Of a stretch of 51,742 bases of DNA, positions 17,177-25,743 are shown in pieces. Each line of letters opens with the position of its first letter. Positions within the stretch are counted from its first letter, which is position 1. The translations under genes and the position numbers were made by a program. The notes under the pieces are model-generated. The model did not search any database and was not told the DNA's origin. It saw only the letters and a list, made by a program, of their open reading frames with translations. The DNA comes from Chloroflexota bacterium (GTDB lineage Bacteria > Chloroflexota > Anaerolineae > Anaerolineales > Anaerolineaceae): assembly GCA_021789855.1 (NCBI GenBank), contig JAJYIW010000002.1:1-51742 (forward strand), read 5' to 3'.

Positions 17177-18280
17177 CTATAAGATGAGCAGATCGCGTGG
17201 GTAATCGGACAGGCTGGCGCTGCCATCCGCTGTGACGACCACGTCGTCTTCGATGCGCACGCCTCCGCGCCCCGGCAGGTATATTCCCGGCTCAACCGTA
17301 TAGGTCATACCAGGCGCCAGAGGCAGGGTGTTCTCCCCAAACATGTACGGCTCTTCATGACCCTCCAGGCCCAGGCCATGCCCCACGCGATGGGTAAAAT
17401 AAGCGCCGTAGCCGGCCTGTTCAATGACCGCCCGGGCGGCGCGATCCACCTGGCCGGCGGGCAATCCAGGCCGCCCGGCTGCGCGCCCGGCTGTGTTGGC
17501 AGCCAACACCACCCTGGCAATATGGGCCAGCTCGGTCTCAGCCTGCCCGATGGCAAACGTGCGGGTGAGATCCGAGCAGTAACCCTCCAGGCCGGCGCCC
17601 CAATCAACGACCAGGAAATCGCCCTCTACCAGCTTGCGATCGGTGGGCAAGGCGTGTGGATTGGCGCTGTTTGGCCCGCCAGCCACAATAGGCGCAAAGG
17701 GCATCGAGGGATCGCTGCCAGCCCGAAGCAGTTGCAGGGTCAACTCGGCTGCCACCTCGCGCTCCGTCACCCCGGCATGGATCACGGGCAGGGTTGCCTG
17801 CAGCCCGCGTTGCGCCACCTCCACCGCTTTGCGCATGGAGGCAATCTCGGCCGGATCCTTAGCCATGCGCAAGCTGGCCAGGGTAGCCGCTGCCGAGTCG
17901 AAACGCGCCTCGGGCGCTCCAGCTTCCAGGTAACGCAGCTCCATCACGCGCAGCGTGTTGGGCTCGACCCCCACCTTCTTACCATTGAGCCCAGCAGCCT
18001 CACAGGCCTGCTCGAAGGCGGCACCCCAGGTAGCGGGGTTGTCGGTGTAAATGAATAATTTGAAAGAAACAGGCGAGGCCTTGGCTTTGATCACTTCCAG
18101 CTCAGGAAGGATGAGGGCCGGCTCCTGCCCCGGGACAAAGATCATCACGTAGGGCCGCTCGCTCAGGTGAAAGTGCAGCCCGGTCAGGTAAACCAGGCTG
18201 GGGCCGGGGTTCAGCACCAGGGCGTCCAGCCCGGCAGCCTGGAGCAGATTGGATAAGCGGGATAGGCGGTCAGCGAGCAT
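17177..18280 (-). CDS. M24 family Xaa-Pro peptidase
   Basis: A 367-residue aminopeptidase P/prolidase-type enzyme that cleaves peptide bonds next to proline. The N-terminal creatinase-like domain (about 1-130, with YLTGLHFHLSERPYVMIF) precedes the pita-bread catalytic domain. Metal ligands are seen in VVDWGAGLEGYCSDLTRTF (two Asp), HRVGHGLGLEGHEEPYM (His), VEPGIYLPGRGG (Glu) and GVRIEDDVVV (Glu). GGAGG just before 18280 fixes the start there; the frame extends 40 codons further upstream but lacks a start signal. The gene lies between the zinc-ribbon gene and the metallo-beta-lactamase-fold gene. Confidence 0.93.
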   Translation of the reverse strand: MLADRLSRLSNLLQAAGLDALVLNPGPSLVYLTGLHFHLSERPYVMIFVPGQEPALILPELEVIKAKASPVSFKLFIYTDNPATWGAAFEQACEAAGLNGKKVGVEPNTLRVMELRYLEAGAPEARFDSAAATLASLRMAKDPAEIASMRKAVEVAQRGLQATLPVIHAGVTEREVAAELTLQLLRAGSDPSMPFAPIVAGGPNSANPHALPTDRKLVEGDFLVVDWGAGLEGYCSDLTRTFAIGQAETELAHIARVVLAANTAGRAAGRPGLPAGQVDRAARAVIEQAGYGAYFTHRVGHGLGLEGHEEPYMFGENTLPLAPGMTYTVEPGIYLPGRGGVRIEDDVVVTADGSASLSDYPRDLLIL

Positions 18281-18396
18281 ACATCCTCCATGGATATGAA
18301 TAGGCAAAATTATAGTCCGAAGCGATGAAATGTGCCATTCAGTGTGAGATTGACCGCTTGATTCCCGGGGTCTGGTAAGCTGCCAGACGAAACAGG

Positions 18397-18834
18397 TCAC
18401 GGGCCAGGAGGTCGCCCGTTGTCCTGCTCCCAGCGATGAATAGCATTCCGAATCCAGGTGATGCGGCTGCCTTGAGGCTGCCTGCGGCTCTCAAACTCGA
18501 TCAGCCGCTCTGCCGTGGGTCGATCTCCCCCCACCTTGAGTAGCAGGTTATCGAACAACTCAGCCTGATCAACCGCCGCCCCAAACAGCTCATCCACCGC
18601 GTAGGGCCGCCGGGTGAGCCTCCGGAAGAAATCATCCAACCGGGCGAATATGCCTTGAGGACGAGGATGGACCCGGCGAGGTCGCCTGGTACGGACTTCC
18701 TCGGCCTCATCTTCGGGCTCATACAGGTTAACACCGCAATTGGGGCAGCGAGAAAGGCCAATATAGAAGCGCGCGCCACAGTTTCCGCACTCGATCTCAT
18801 CATCTTCAAGTGGAGGGTCCATACTTATTGGCAT
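18397..18834 (-). CDS. Zinc-ribbon protein of unknown function
   Basis: A 145-residue acidic/basic protein. A four-cysteine zinc ribbon, CGNCGARFYIGLSRCPNCG (about 17-35), opens it. A charged linker (about 40-62) and a helical C-terminal half follow. The first ATG (18834) and a second at 18822 are both possible. It lies upstream of the M24 peptidase in the same direction and ends about 115 bases before that start. The ribbon suggests nucleic-acid or protein contacts. No named family is recognised. Confidence 0.7.
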   Translation of the reverse strand: MPISMDPPLEDDEIECGNCGARFYIGLSRCPNCGVNLYEPEDEAEEVRTRRPRRVHPRPQGIFARLDDFFRRLTRRPYAVDELFGAAVDQAELFDNLLLKVGGDRPTAERLIEFESRRQPQGSRITWIRNAIHRWEQDNGRPPGP

Positions 18835-19010
18835 GATGACACCATTTACCTGAAGTGTAACTCATATTTTCTGGTTGGGAACCCGGAGCTAACCTTTGGA
18901 CGGCTGATTTTAAGAAAGCCTTAATTGGCCAGTGGCATAATGTTAAAGATGATATCAGGTAATCGCTTTATACTTAACCGCGCCTTGCGAATTTTCTACC
19001 CGGATTGATC

Positions 19011-20051
19011 ATGATAGTGGATCAAGCCAGGGCCCTGGCCCGTGAATGGGTCATCAATGAAACGCCACATCTACCTGGTTTCCTGGGCGCATTCTTTCAC
19101 GGCTCGATCAACTGGCTGCCTGACGACGCAACCCTACCTGCCACTTCTGACCTGGATGTCGTGGTTGTGCTGGACGGAACCATGCCGCTGCCAGAGCGCA
19201 CTAAGTTTCTTTACCGCAGGGTGATGATCGATGTGTCTTACCTGCCATGGGGACAAATTGCCACCCCTGAGCAGGTGCTGGGTCTATCGCACCTAGCAGG
19301 GAGCTTGAAAGCGCCGGGGATTATCCTCGATCCATCGGGGAAGCTGGTTAATCTCCAGGCTTCCGTTTCCGCCGGGTATGCCAGGCGAGCGTGGGTTTAT
19401 CGACGCTGCGACTATGTAATAGGAAAGATTTCACAACATCTGAGGGCTCAAAACGAATCGGATCCGTTCCACGACCAGGTCACTAACTGGCTATTTGAGA
19501 CGGGTTTGACGACGCATGTCCTGTTGGTCGCCGGACTGAAGAATCCGACCGTCCGGAAAAGGTACCTGGCCGTGCGAGACCTCCTGGCAGATTATGGACG
19601 CTCGGATTTCTACGGAGAGCTCCTGGATTTATTAGGCTGCACCTGGATGAGCCAGCAGATCGTTGAGAGCCACCTCAGCCGGCTCGCCGAAGCCTACGAC
19701 ACGGCCAGTGCGGTCATCAAAACGCCCTTCGTTTTTGCTGCGGACATCAGTAAAATCGCTCGCCCCAACGTTATCGATGGGAGCCAGGAGCTGATCAGTC
19801 GCGGCAGCCACAGGGAGGCCATCTTCTGGATGGTCGCAACTTATGCACGGTGTATGAAGGTGTTCTTTAGCGACGCGCCGGTTGAGCTCCGGGAAGCCCA
19901 TGCAACCGGTTTCCACCTGCTGATGAAAGATCTCGGCATTACTTCGTATTTCGACCTACAAAGGCGCAGCCACCAGGTCGAAGCTTTTTTACCCCGCTTG
20001 TGGCAGGTCGCCGAATCCATCATCGCGTCCAACCCTGAGATCGAAAATTGA
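19011..20051 (+). CDS. Nucleotidyltransferase-fold protein
   Basis: A 346-residue protein from the ATG at 19011; an in-frame TTG six bases earlier is possible. Residues about 25-70 carry a polymerase-beta-type nucleotidyltransferase signature: FHGSINW, then TSDLDVVVVLDG with two Asp, and a third acidic position in VMIDVSYLPW. The C-terminal two thirds are helical and could be the substrate-binding part, as in aminoglycoside or kanamycin nucleotidyltransferase-like families. It should move a nucleotide onto a small molecule or protein, but the acceptor is unknown. The gene stands alone, just upstream of the tRNA-Ala promoter. Confidence 0.7.
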   Translation: MIVDQARALAREWVINETPHLPGFLGAFFHGSINWLPDDATLPATSDLDVVVVLDGTMPLPERTKFLYRRVMIDVSYLPWGQIATPEQVLGLSHLAGSLKAPGIILDPSGKLVNLQASVSAGYARRAWVYRRCDYVIGKISQHLRAQNESDPFHDQVTNWLFETGLTTHVLLVAGLKNPTVRKRYLAVRDLLADYGRSDFYGELLDLLGCTWMSQQIVESHLSRLAEAYDTASAVIKTPFVFAADISKIARPNVIDGSQELISRGSHREAIFWMVATYARCMKVFFSDAPVELREAHATGFHLLMKDLGITSYFDLQRRSHQVEAFLPRLWQVAESIIASNPEIEN

Positions 20052-20076
20052 GCTCCCGGGATCCCCGCCCGTTTTC

Positions 20077-20105
20077 TTGACAGTTCCCTCTCTCTCAGCT
20101 AGAAT
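20077..20105 (+). promoter_or_regulatory. Promoter of tRNA-Ala(CGC)
   Basis: TTGACA (20077-20082), a 17-base spacer and TAGAAT (20100-20105) form a near-consensus sigma-70-type promoter 15 bases before the tRNA. Confidence 0.88.
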
Positions 20106-20120
20106 CAACCTACTTCTATT

Positions 20121-20196
20121 GGGCCTGTAGCGCAGTTGGGAGCGCGCCTCAATCGCACTGAGGAGGTCGAGAGTTCGAATCTCTCCAGGTCCACCA
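20121..20196 (+). tRNA. tRNA-Ala (anticodon CGC)
   Basis: The cloverleaf folds cleanly: acceptor GGGCCTG/CAGGTCC, D stem GCGC/GCGC, anticodon stem CCTCA/TGAGG with loop ATCGCAC, and T arm GAGAG-TTCGAAT-CTCTC. The anticodon is CGC, reading GCG. The G3-U70 pair, the alanine identity element, is present. The 3' CCA is encoded. Confidence 0.97.
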
Positions 20197-20205
20197 GGAT
20201 CAATC

Positions 20206-20243
20206 GCCTGCTTGCCAATTAACCGCGAGCGGGCATTTTTTTT
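20206..20243 (+). terminator. Terminator after tRNA-Ala(CGC)
   Basis: GCCTGCT (20206-20212) pairs with AGCGGGC (20228-20234) with one mismatch, followed by a run of eight T residues. Confidence 0.75.
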
Positions 20244-20336
20244 CGATGGTAATACGGAGGCAGGCCAGCCAGCCGACTCCCATCCTATGTAATCTCGCAT
20301 GGTTTCGCGAACAACCCCGAAGGGTATTCAAGAGCA

Positions 20337-20365
20337 TTGACGAAATCCGGGAGGGTGGCTATAAT
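20337..20365 (+). promoter_or_regulatory. Promoter of tRNA-Ala(GGC)
   Basis: TTGACG (20337-20342), a 17-base spacer and TATAAT (20360-20365) lie about 64 bases before the second tRNA. Confidence 0.85.
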
Positions 20366-20428
20366 AGCACCACTATTCAGGCCATACGCTTGAACGATGG
20401 TCGAAGCCAACCCGCGTTGGATCACCAT

Positions 20429-20501
20429 GGGCCCATAGCGCAGTTGGGAGCGCGTCTCAATGGCATTGAGAAGGTCGAGAGTTCGAATCTCTCTGGGTCC
20501 A
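20429..20501 (+). tRNA. tRNA-Ala (anticodon GGC)
   Basis: The cloverleaf is acceptor GGGCCCA/TGGGTCC with G3-U70, D stem GCGC/GCGC, anticodon stem TCTCA/TGAGA with loop ATGGCAT, and T arm GAGAG-TTCGAAT-CTCTC. The anticodon GGC reads GCC and GCU. The discriminator A is followed by CAC, so the 3' CCA is not encoded and must be added enzymatically, unlike in the first tRNA-Ala. Confidence 0.97.
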
Positions 20502-20515
20502 CACAACCCGTCAAC

Positions 20516-20567
20516 GAGTGATTAGCCTGGTGTCGCACTGACGCAGTGACTAATCACTCCTTGTTTT
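20516..20567 (+). terminator. Terminator after tRNA-Ala(GGC)
   Basis: GAGTGATTAG (20516-20525) and CTAATCACTC (20550-20559) form a perfect 10-bp stem with an inner CACTG/CAGTG hairpin, followed by CTTGTTTT. Confidence 0.8.
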
Positions 20568-20579
20568 CCGGGATAAAAC

Positions 20580-20868
20580 AGGTGAAGGCAGGAGCAGTAA
20601 ACCATCCGCCAGCGAACCGGGAGAGCAAGGTGTGAGCCCGGCCGGCGCCTGCGGAGCGCCCAGGTTGAACTCGCCTGCCGCCCTCAGCGATGAGGGCTAT
20701 CTTTGCCAGTGAAACCGGGTTACCCCAAACCTTTTAGCTGGCAACGGAGCGCCCGTTAGCGCGCACTTGAGCGGTCTGCTGGCGCCGGTGGGACTGGGCG
20801 ACTGGTAGGCAAGCAGGGTGGTACCACGGAGGAACCCTTCGCCCCTGGTTTGGGCGAAGGGCTTTTTT
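20580..20868 (+). promoter_or_regulatory. T-box leader controlling leuS (specifier CUC, Leu)
   Basis: Stem I is closed by GGCAGG (20587-20592) and CCTGCC (20674-20679). On the inner side lie AGTA (20596-20599) and GAA-CTC (20667-20672), the S-turn and specifier loop; CTC is a leucine codon. A GCCCTCA/TGAGGGC hairpin follows at 20680-20697. The T-box AGGGTGGTACCACGG lies at 20815-20829. Its TGGT pairs with the NCCA end of uncharged tRNA, the variable base matching an A discriminator. A terminator follows. Uncharged tRNA-Leu(GAG) should favour antitermination and raise leuS expression. Confidence 0.95.
20835..20868 (+). terminator. T-box-controlled terminator before leuS
   Basis: CCCTTCGCCC (20835-20844) and GGGCGAAGGG (20852-20861) form a perfect 10-bp stem, followed by six T residues. 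The T-box sequence is positioned to form the competing antiterminator. Confidence 0.93.
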
Positions 20869-20898
20869 GTAGAAAAGGTTTTTAAAGCTGGAGGAGCC

Positions 20899-23691
20899 AT
20901 GACAAATGAAGTAGCACCGGTTTACAACCCATCCGAGATCGAACCCAAATGGCAGGCTCGCTGGGAGGCGGATGGCCTGTACCATTCCAATATTGACCCG
21001 GCAAAGCCAAAGCACTACGCGCTGACCATGCTCCCCTACCCTTCGGGCGATCTCCACATCGGCCACTGGTATGCCATGACCCCTTCGGATGCTCGCGCGC
21101 GTTTCATGCGCATGCGCGGTTACAACGTGCTCTTCCCCATGGGTTTTGATGCGTTTGGCCTGCCGGCTGAAAACGCGGCGATCAAGCACAACATCCACCC
21201 CAAGGTCTGGACCTACGCCAACATTGACCGCATGCGCAAACAATTGCGCAGCATGGGCGCCATGTTCGATTGGCGGCGCGAGGCGGTTTCGGCGGACCCG
21301 GAATACTACCGCTGGACTCAATGGTTCTTCACCCAGCTCTACCAACATGGATTAGCCTACCGCAAGATGTCGCCGGTGGATTGGTGCCCGCATTGCAACA
21401 CCACCCTGGCGCGCGAACAGGTGTGGGGTGAGGACCGCCACTGCGAGCGCTGCGGTACGCCGGTGATCAAGAAAAACCTGGAACAATGGTTCTTCCGCAT
21501 CACCCAATACGCCGATGACCTGTTGAGCTACGAAGGCATCGACTGGCCCGAACGGGTGCGCGTGCTGCAAACCAACTGGATCGGCCGGTCAGAAGGCGCT
21601 TCGGTGATCTTCCATGCCGAGCAAGGGGACGAAATCGAGGTGTTTACCACCCGCCCCGACACACTGTTTGGCGCCACCTTCATGGTGCTGGCCCCTGAGC
21701 ACCCCCTGGTTGAAAAAATTACCACCCCTTTGCAGAAAGAGGCCGTGGCCGCTTACCTGGCAGAAACCCTGCGCCAGTCCGACCTGCAACGGGAAGCCAC
21801 GGATAAAGAGAAAACCGGCGTCTTCACCGGTGGGTATGCGATCAACCCGGTCAATGGGCGCCGCATCCCCATCTGGATCGCCGATTACGTGCTGATGACC
21901 TATGGAACGGGCGCAATTATGGCCGTTCCGGCCCACGATGAGCGTGATTTTGCCTTCGCCATCAAATTCGGCCTGCCCATCATCCCGGTGATCGACCGGC
22001 CCGATGGCCAATCGAAGAGCATGGTCTTCCCAGGCTCGGTGAAAGGAGGCTTTAAGGAGGCGCTGACCACCGCCGGGATTTCTTATGACTCTGCGCCGGT
22101 AGGCGCCCTCGGCGAAGGGCTGTTCGTCACCCTGTCCCGTGACCAGGTTCAGCCCTACACCGCGCTGGTGCGACAATTCCTCAAGCCGGGCTTCTGGAAC
22201 GATATCGTTGGCAGCACCTGGCGCTTTATCTTCAGCGACGGCGTGCGCGAGCTGGAGTCGGTCGAAGCGGACCAGGACATCCTGGCCCGGTGCAAGGCGC
22301 TCTATCCGCCGGTGGCCCCCTACCAAACCACCATGGAAATGCTTAACAGCCAGCCCTTTTACCACGACGTCCTGTTCCACGCCGAATACGGGAACATGAT
22401 TCATTCTGGCGAGTTCTCTGGCACACCCGGCGAGCGCGCCAAAAAAGACATCATCGCCTGGCTGGAAAAACGGGGCGACGGCAAGGGCACGGTGAATTAC
22501 CACCTGCGTGATTGGCTGATCTCTCGCCAGCGCTATTGGGGCGCGCCGATCCCGATCATTTACTGCGAAAAGTGTGGAGCCGTTCCAGTGCCAGACGACC
22601 AGCTCCCCGTGCTGCTGCCCGACGATGTGGAATGGCTGCCAACCGGGCAAAGCCCGCTGAAGCTGCACCCCACCTGGCGTTTCACTACCTGCCCTCATTG
22701 CGGCGGCCCGGCTGAGCGCGAAACCGACACAATGGATACATTCATGTGCTCATCATGGTATCACCTGCGTTACCTGAGCCCCCAGTACGACCAGGGGCCC
22801 TTCGACCCGGCCGAGTATGCCTACTGGATGCCGGTGGACACCTACACCGGGGGCATCGAGCACGCCACCATGCACCTGATCTACACCCGTTTCTTCCACA
22901 AGGCCGGGCGCGACATGGGCATTTTGCAGGGCCGGGAACCCATGCTGCAATTGCGCAACCAGGGGATCGTGCTGGGTGAAGACTCTGAGAAGATGTCGAA
23001 AAGCCGCGGCAACGTGGTTGCTCCCGATACGCTGGTAGCCTCTTACGGAGCCGATACCGTGCGCGCTTACCTGATGTTCTTTGCCCGCTGGGATCAGGGC
23101 GCGCCCTGGAACAGCAACGGCATCGATGGCACGGTGCGCTGGCTGCGCCGGTTATGGGCTACCGCCCTGGAGCCGGCGCCTGCTCATCCGCTCACCCCAG
23201 CCCAGGAGCGTACCCTGCGGCGCAAGGTGCACCAGACGGTGAAGCGGGTGACCCACGATTTCGAAACGTTTGAGTTCAACACCATCATATCTGCCCTGAT
23301 GGAGCTGCTGAACGAGATGATTAAGGCCAAGCAGCAGGGCGCCTGGGCTACTCCCGCCTTGGACGAGGCCATCGATATTTACCTGCGCCTGCTGGCGCCG
23401 GTCGCCCCGCACATCAGCGAAGAGCTGTGGCAAAGGCTGGGCAAGCCTTATTCTATTCATACCCAACCCTGGCCGGTGGCTGATGAAGCCGCCGCCGCCC
23501 AGGAGGAGATCACCCTGGTGCTGCAGGTGAACGGCAAGCTGCGCGACCGCCTGACCGTCCCGGCGGATATCAGCTCCGAGGACGCTAAGGCGGCTGCCCT
23601 GGCCAACGAGACAGTGCAAAAATTCCTGGAAGGAAAGCCTCCCCGCCAGGTCATTTATGTAGCCGGCCGCCTGGTCAACATCGTTCTCTAG
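20899..23691 (+). CDS. leuS: Leucyl-tRNA synthetase
   Basis: LeuRS of 930 residues from the ATG at 20899, which has GGAGG just upstream. An in-frame GTG at 20818 would begin inside the T-box and is rejected. Class I motifs are clear: [12 protein letters not shown] (HIGH motif, about 45-56) and [10 protein letters not shown] (KMSKS motif, about 696-705). The central editing domain (about 225-425) includes [19 protein letters not shown] and [14 protein letters not shown]. The zinc-binding insertion before the editing domain has [10 protein letters not shown] and [11 protein letters not shown]-terminal anticodon-binding domain ends in VNGKLRDRL and [13 protein letters not shown]. The T-box leader couples it to leucine charging. 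Confidence 0.98.
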   Translation: MTNEVAPVYNPSEIEPKWQARWEADGLYHSNIDPAKPKHYALTMLPYPSGDLHIGHWYAMTPSDARARFMRMRGYNVLFPMGFDAFGLPAENAAIKHNIHPKVWTYANIDRMRKQLRSMGAMFDWRREAVSADPEYYRWTQWFFTQLYQHGLAYRKMSPVDWCPHCNTTLAREQVWGEDRHCERCGTPVIKKNLEQWFFRITQYADDLLSYEGIDWPERVRVLQTNWIGRSEGASVIFHAEQGDEIEVFTTRPDTLFGATFMVLAPEHPLVEKITTPLQKEAVAAYLAETLRQSDLQREATDKEKTGVFTGGYAINPVNGRRIPIWIADYVLMTYGTGAIMAVPAHDERDFAFAIKFGLPIIPVIDRPDGQSKSMVFPGSVKGGFKEALTTAGISYDSAPVGALGEGLFVTLSRDQVQPYTALVRQFLKPGFWNDIVGSTWRFIFSDGVRELESVEADQDILARCKALYPPVAPYQTTMEMLNSQPFYHDVLFHAEYGNMIHSGEFSGTPGERAKKDIIAWLEKRGDGKGTVNYHLRDWLISRQRYWGAPIPIIYCEKCGAVPVPDDQLPVLLPDDVEWLPTGQSPLKLHPTWRFTTCPHCGGPAERETDTMDTFMCSSWYHLRYLSPQYDQGPFDPAEYAYWMPVDTYTGGIEHATMHLIYTRFFHKAGRDMGILQGREPMLQLRNQGIVLGEDSEKMSKSRGNVVAPDTLVASYGADTVRAYLMFFARWDQGAPWNSNGIDGTVRWLRRLWATALEPAPAHPLTPAQERTLRRKVHQTVKRVTHDFETFEFNTIISALMELLNEMIKAKQQGAWATPALDEAIDIYLRLLAPVAPHISEELWQRLGKPYSIHTQPWPVADEAAAAQEEITLVLQVNGKLRDRLTVPADISSEDAKAAALANETVQKFLEGKPPRQVIYVAGRLVNIVL

Positions 23692-23702
23692 CTAACAGCA
23701 CA

Positions 23703-23771
23703 CCGCCCCCACGGGGCGGGAGGAATCAAGGAGGGGAATTCAGCCGCAATCGAGGCGGGTGAATTCCCCTC
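23703..23771 (+). terminator. Two strong hairpins after leuS
   Basis: CCGCCCC/GGGGCGG (23703/23713) is followed by a perfect 12-bp stem, GAGGGGAATTCA (23731-23742) with TGAATTCCCCTC (23760-23771). There is no T-run after either, so they may be 3'-end stabilisers rather than a classic terminator. Confidence 0.5.
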
Positions 23772-23849
23772 GACGCTTACATAATCCCGGTAAAATCGGA
23801 TCCATAATAGACAGATTATCAATCATGAGCTCCTGTGGAGGTAACTAAA

Positions 23850-24533
23850 ATGCGGATCGAGGATTTAAATTGGATGGATGTCGAAAAGTACCTGGAGCAC
23901 GAGGATCGCCTGATCGTGGTGTTGGGCGCGTGTGAACAACATGGCTACCTGAGCTTGCTCACCGACGCGCGTATCCCCCTGGCTCTCGCCGACGCCGCCT
24001 CGCAGAAAACGGGCGTGCTGATCGCCCCGCCGCTCAACTTTGGCGTCTCCTCGTATTTTCAAAGTTACCCGGGCACGATCAGCCTGCGCGCCAGCACGCT
24101 CCTCGACAGCGTCGAAGATATTGTGCGCTCCGTTTATGCCTCGGGGTTCCGGCGCCTGCTGGTGCTGAACGGGCATGGCGGCAACGACCCGGCGCGCGCC
24201 CGCCTGGTGGAGCTCGCCAACCAGTTAGATGGGCTGCGAATCGCCTGGTACGCCTGGTGGCAATCGACCAGCGTGCTGGACCTGGCCATCCGGCGCCAGC
24301 TCAAGACCGCTCACGCTAACTGGATGGAAGCCTTTCCCTTCACGCGCGTGGCTGACCTGCCTGCCGGTGAGAAGCAGCCGCCGGAATTTATCGGCCTGCT
24401 CAACGCCGCACAAACCCGCCAGGTATACGGCGATGGCGTGTTCGGCGGAGCCTACCAGGCCAGCGATGAGGTGATGCAGGAGCTTTTCGATGTGTGCCTG
24501 AAGGACACGCTGCACCTCCTGGAGTCCCTCTAA
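23850..24533 (+). CDS. Creatininase family amidohydrolase
   Basis: A 227-residue member of the creatininase/formamide amidohydrolase family, metal-dependent enzymes that open cyclic or linear amides. Conserved pieces are VVLGACEQHG (Glu and His ligands, about 26-35), LLTDARIP (Asp, about 39-46), LNGHGGNDPAR (His, about 108-118) and HANWMEAFPFT (Glu, about 158-168). The ATG at 23850 is chosen because GGAGG lies directly before it; an in-frame GTG at 23835 would place the GGAGG inside the gene. There is no signal peptide. The substrate is not determinable. The RidA-family gene follows after about 95 bases. Confidence 0.88.
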   Translation: MRIEDLNWMDVEKYLEHEDRLIVVLGACEQHGYLSLLTDARIPLALADAASQKTGVLIAPPLNFGVSSYFQSYPGTISLRASTLLDSVEDIVRSVYASGFRRLLVLNGHGGNDPARARLVELANQLDGLRIAWYAWWQSTSVLDLAIRRQLKTAHANWMEAFPFTRVADLPAGEKQPPEFIGLLNAAQTRQVYGDGVFGGAYQASDEVMQELFDVCLKDTLHLLESL

Positions 24534-24628
24534 TCAACTTCCTCTACTGTAAAAAATCAAGCTTAACGTTTCCTCCGAGTTGGCGTAGAATCAGAGCTAA
24601 ATCTATTTTAATCCGCCCGGAGGAAACT

Positions 24629-25051
24629 ATGACTTGTTCCTGCAAAGAAAAAAGGGTGATCCAATCCGACAAAGCGCCCAAAGCATTGGGGCCGTATTCG
24701 GTCGCCATCCAGTTAGGAAACCTTGTTTTTGCTTCTGGCCAGCTTGGCCTGGATCCGGCCACCGGCAACCTGGCAGTAGGCGGCATTGAAGCTGAAACGC
24801 GCCAATCGCTCACTAACCTCAAACATGTCCTCGAAGCGGCCGGCTCCGGGTTGGATAAAGTCGTTAAGACCACCGTATTCCTCCGCGACATGGCTGATTT
24901 CCCACGGATGAACGCTGTTTATGGCGAGTTTTTTACGGAGAATCCGCCAGCCCGCTCAACCGTACAGGTGACGCTACCCCGGGGCGGAGCGGTTGAAATT
25001 GAGGCAACTGGCTTTACCCTGGATGACTGCTGCTGCGACTGCAAGGACTGA
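24629..25051 (+). CDS. RidA family protein with cysteine-rich ends
   Basis: A 140-residue Rid-family protein, which forms trimers that hydrolyse reactive enamine/imine intermediates from PLP enzymes. The core is standard: KAPKALGPYSVAIQLGN, FASGQLGLDP, LKHVLEAAGSGLDKVVKTTV and PPARSTVQV with the catalytic arginine, ending in EIEATG. Unusually, the N-terminus is MTCSCK and the C-terminus DDCCCDCKD, giving six cysteines outside the core that could bind metal or form disulfides. GGAGG five bases upstream fixes the ATG at 24629; the frame is open further upstream without a start signal. The response-regulator gene starts eight bases downstream. Confidence 0.92.
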   Translation: MTCSCKEKRVIQSDKAPKALGPYSVAIQLGNLVFASGQLGLDPATGNLAVGGIEAETRQSLTNLKHVLEAAGSGLDKVVKTTVFLRDMADFPRMNAVYGEFFTENPPARSTVQVTLPRGGAVEIEATGFTLDDCCCDCKD

Positions 25052-25059
25052 CGCCCGGC

Positions 25060-25743
25060 ATGGCTGGCGAGCTCATCTTACTTGTCGACGATGAGAACAG
25101 CATTCTCCAATTAGAGCGCCTCTACCTCGAGCGAGAAGGGTACCGGATCGAAGCGGCCGGCGATGGTAAAGCAGCCCTCCAGGCGGTCAATAAGCTCCAC
25201 CCCGCCTTGCTGGTATTGGATATCATGCTGCCCGAGCTGGATGGCCTTGAAGTCTGCCGCCAGTTGAGAGCGGTGCATGACCCCATCCTGATCCTGATGG
25301 TCACGGCGCGGGATGAAGATATCGATAAAATCCTGGGGCTTGAGCTGGGCGCAGACGATTACCTGACCAAGCCTTTTAACCCTCGCGAGCTGGTGGCGAG
25401 GGTCAAGGCTTTATTGCGCCGGTCTGAGCACCTCCCTGGCAGCCCTACACCCGCACTCATCCGGATTGGCGACCTGGAAATCGACCCTGCACGCCGCGAG
25501 GTGACCCTCAATGACCAGGCGATTGACCTGCGCACCCAGGAATTTGAAGTGCTCCTGGTGATGGCCCAAAACAAAGGCCTGGTGCTTTCCCGCGAAAAAT
25601 TACTTAACCTGGCGTGGGGTTACGATTTCTATGGCCAGACCCGCACCGTCGACGTCCACGTAGGCCAGCTCCGCCAAAAACTATCCGCCAGCAAGGTCAA
25701 GATCGAGACCATCACTGGCGTGGGTTACAAGCTGGTGGGATAA
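25060..25743 (+). CDS. OmpR-family response regulator
   Basis: A 227-residue two-component regulator. The receiver domain (1-120) has LVDDE, the phosphorylated Asp in LVLDIMLPELDG (about residue 51) and the LTKPF lysine (about 101). The C-terminal winged-helix DNA-binding domain (about 130-225) includes LRTQEFEVLLVMAQNKG and TVDVHVGQLRQKL. Its stop overlaps the ATG of the histidine kinase, so the two form a cognate pair. Polysaccharide genes follow in the same run and are plausible targets or co-regulated partners. Confidence 0.96.
   Translation: MAGELILLVDDENSILQLERLYLEREGYRIEAAGDGKAALQAVNKLHPALLVLDIMLPELDGLEVCRQLRAVHDPILILMVTARDEDIDKILGLELGADDYLTKPFNPRELVARVKALLRRSEHLPGSPTPALIRIGDLEIDPARREVTLNDQAIDLRTQEFEVLLVMAQNKGLVLSREKLLNLAWGYDFYGQTRTVDVHVGQLRQKLSASKVKIETITGVGYKLVG

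Noticed and set aside
19989-20300. A minus-strand ORF of 103 codons across tRNA-Ala(CGC)
   Set aside because: Its EIRTLDLLSAIEARSQLRY segment is the antisense of the tRNA, a well-known false ORF type.
20285-20506. A minus-strand ORF of 73 codons across tRNA-Ala(GGC)
   Set aside because: It is antisense to the tRNA and its promoter, with the same false-ORF pattern.
20246-20521. A plus-strand ORF of 91 codons ending in PIAQLGARLNGIEKVESS
   Set aside because: The recognisable part is simply the tRNA-Ala(GGC) gene translated, with no other coding signal.
20818-20898. N-terminal extension of leuS from GTG
   Set aside because: It begins inside the T-box and runs through the terminator; the ATG at 20899 has its own Shine-Dalgarno.
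21589-22698. A 369-codon minus-strand ORF opposite leuS
   Set aside because: It is a long open antisense frame caused by high GC and codon bias, with low-complexity His/Gln/Gly-rich translation and no domain.
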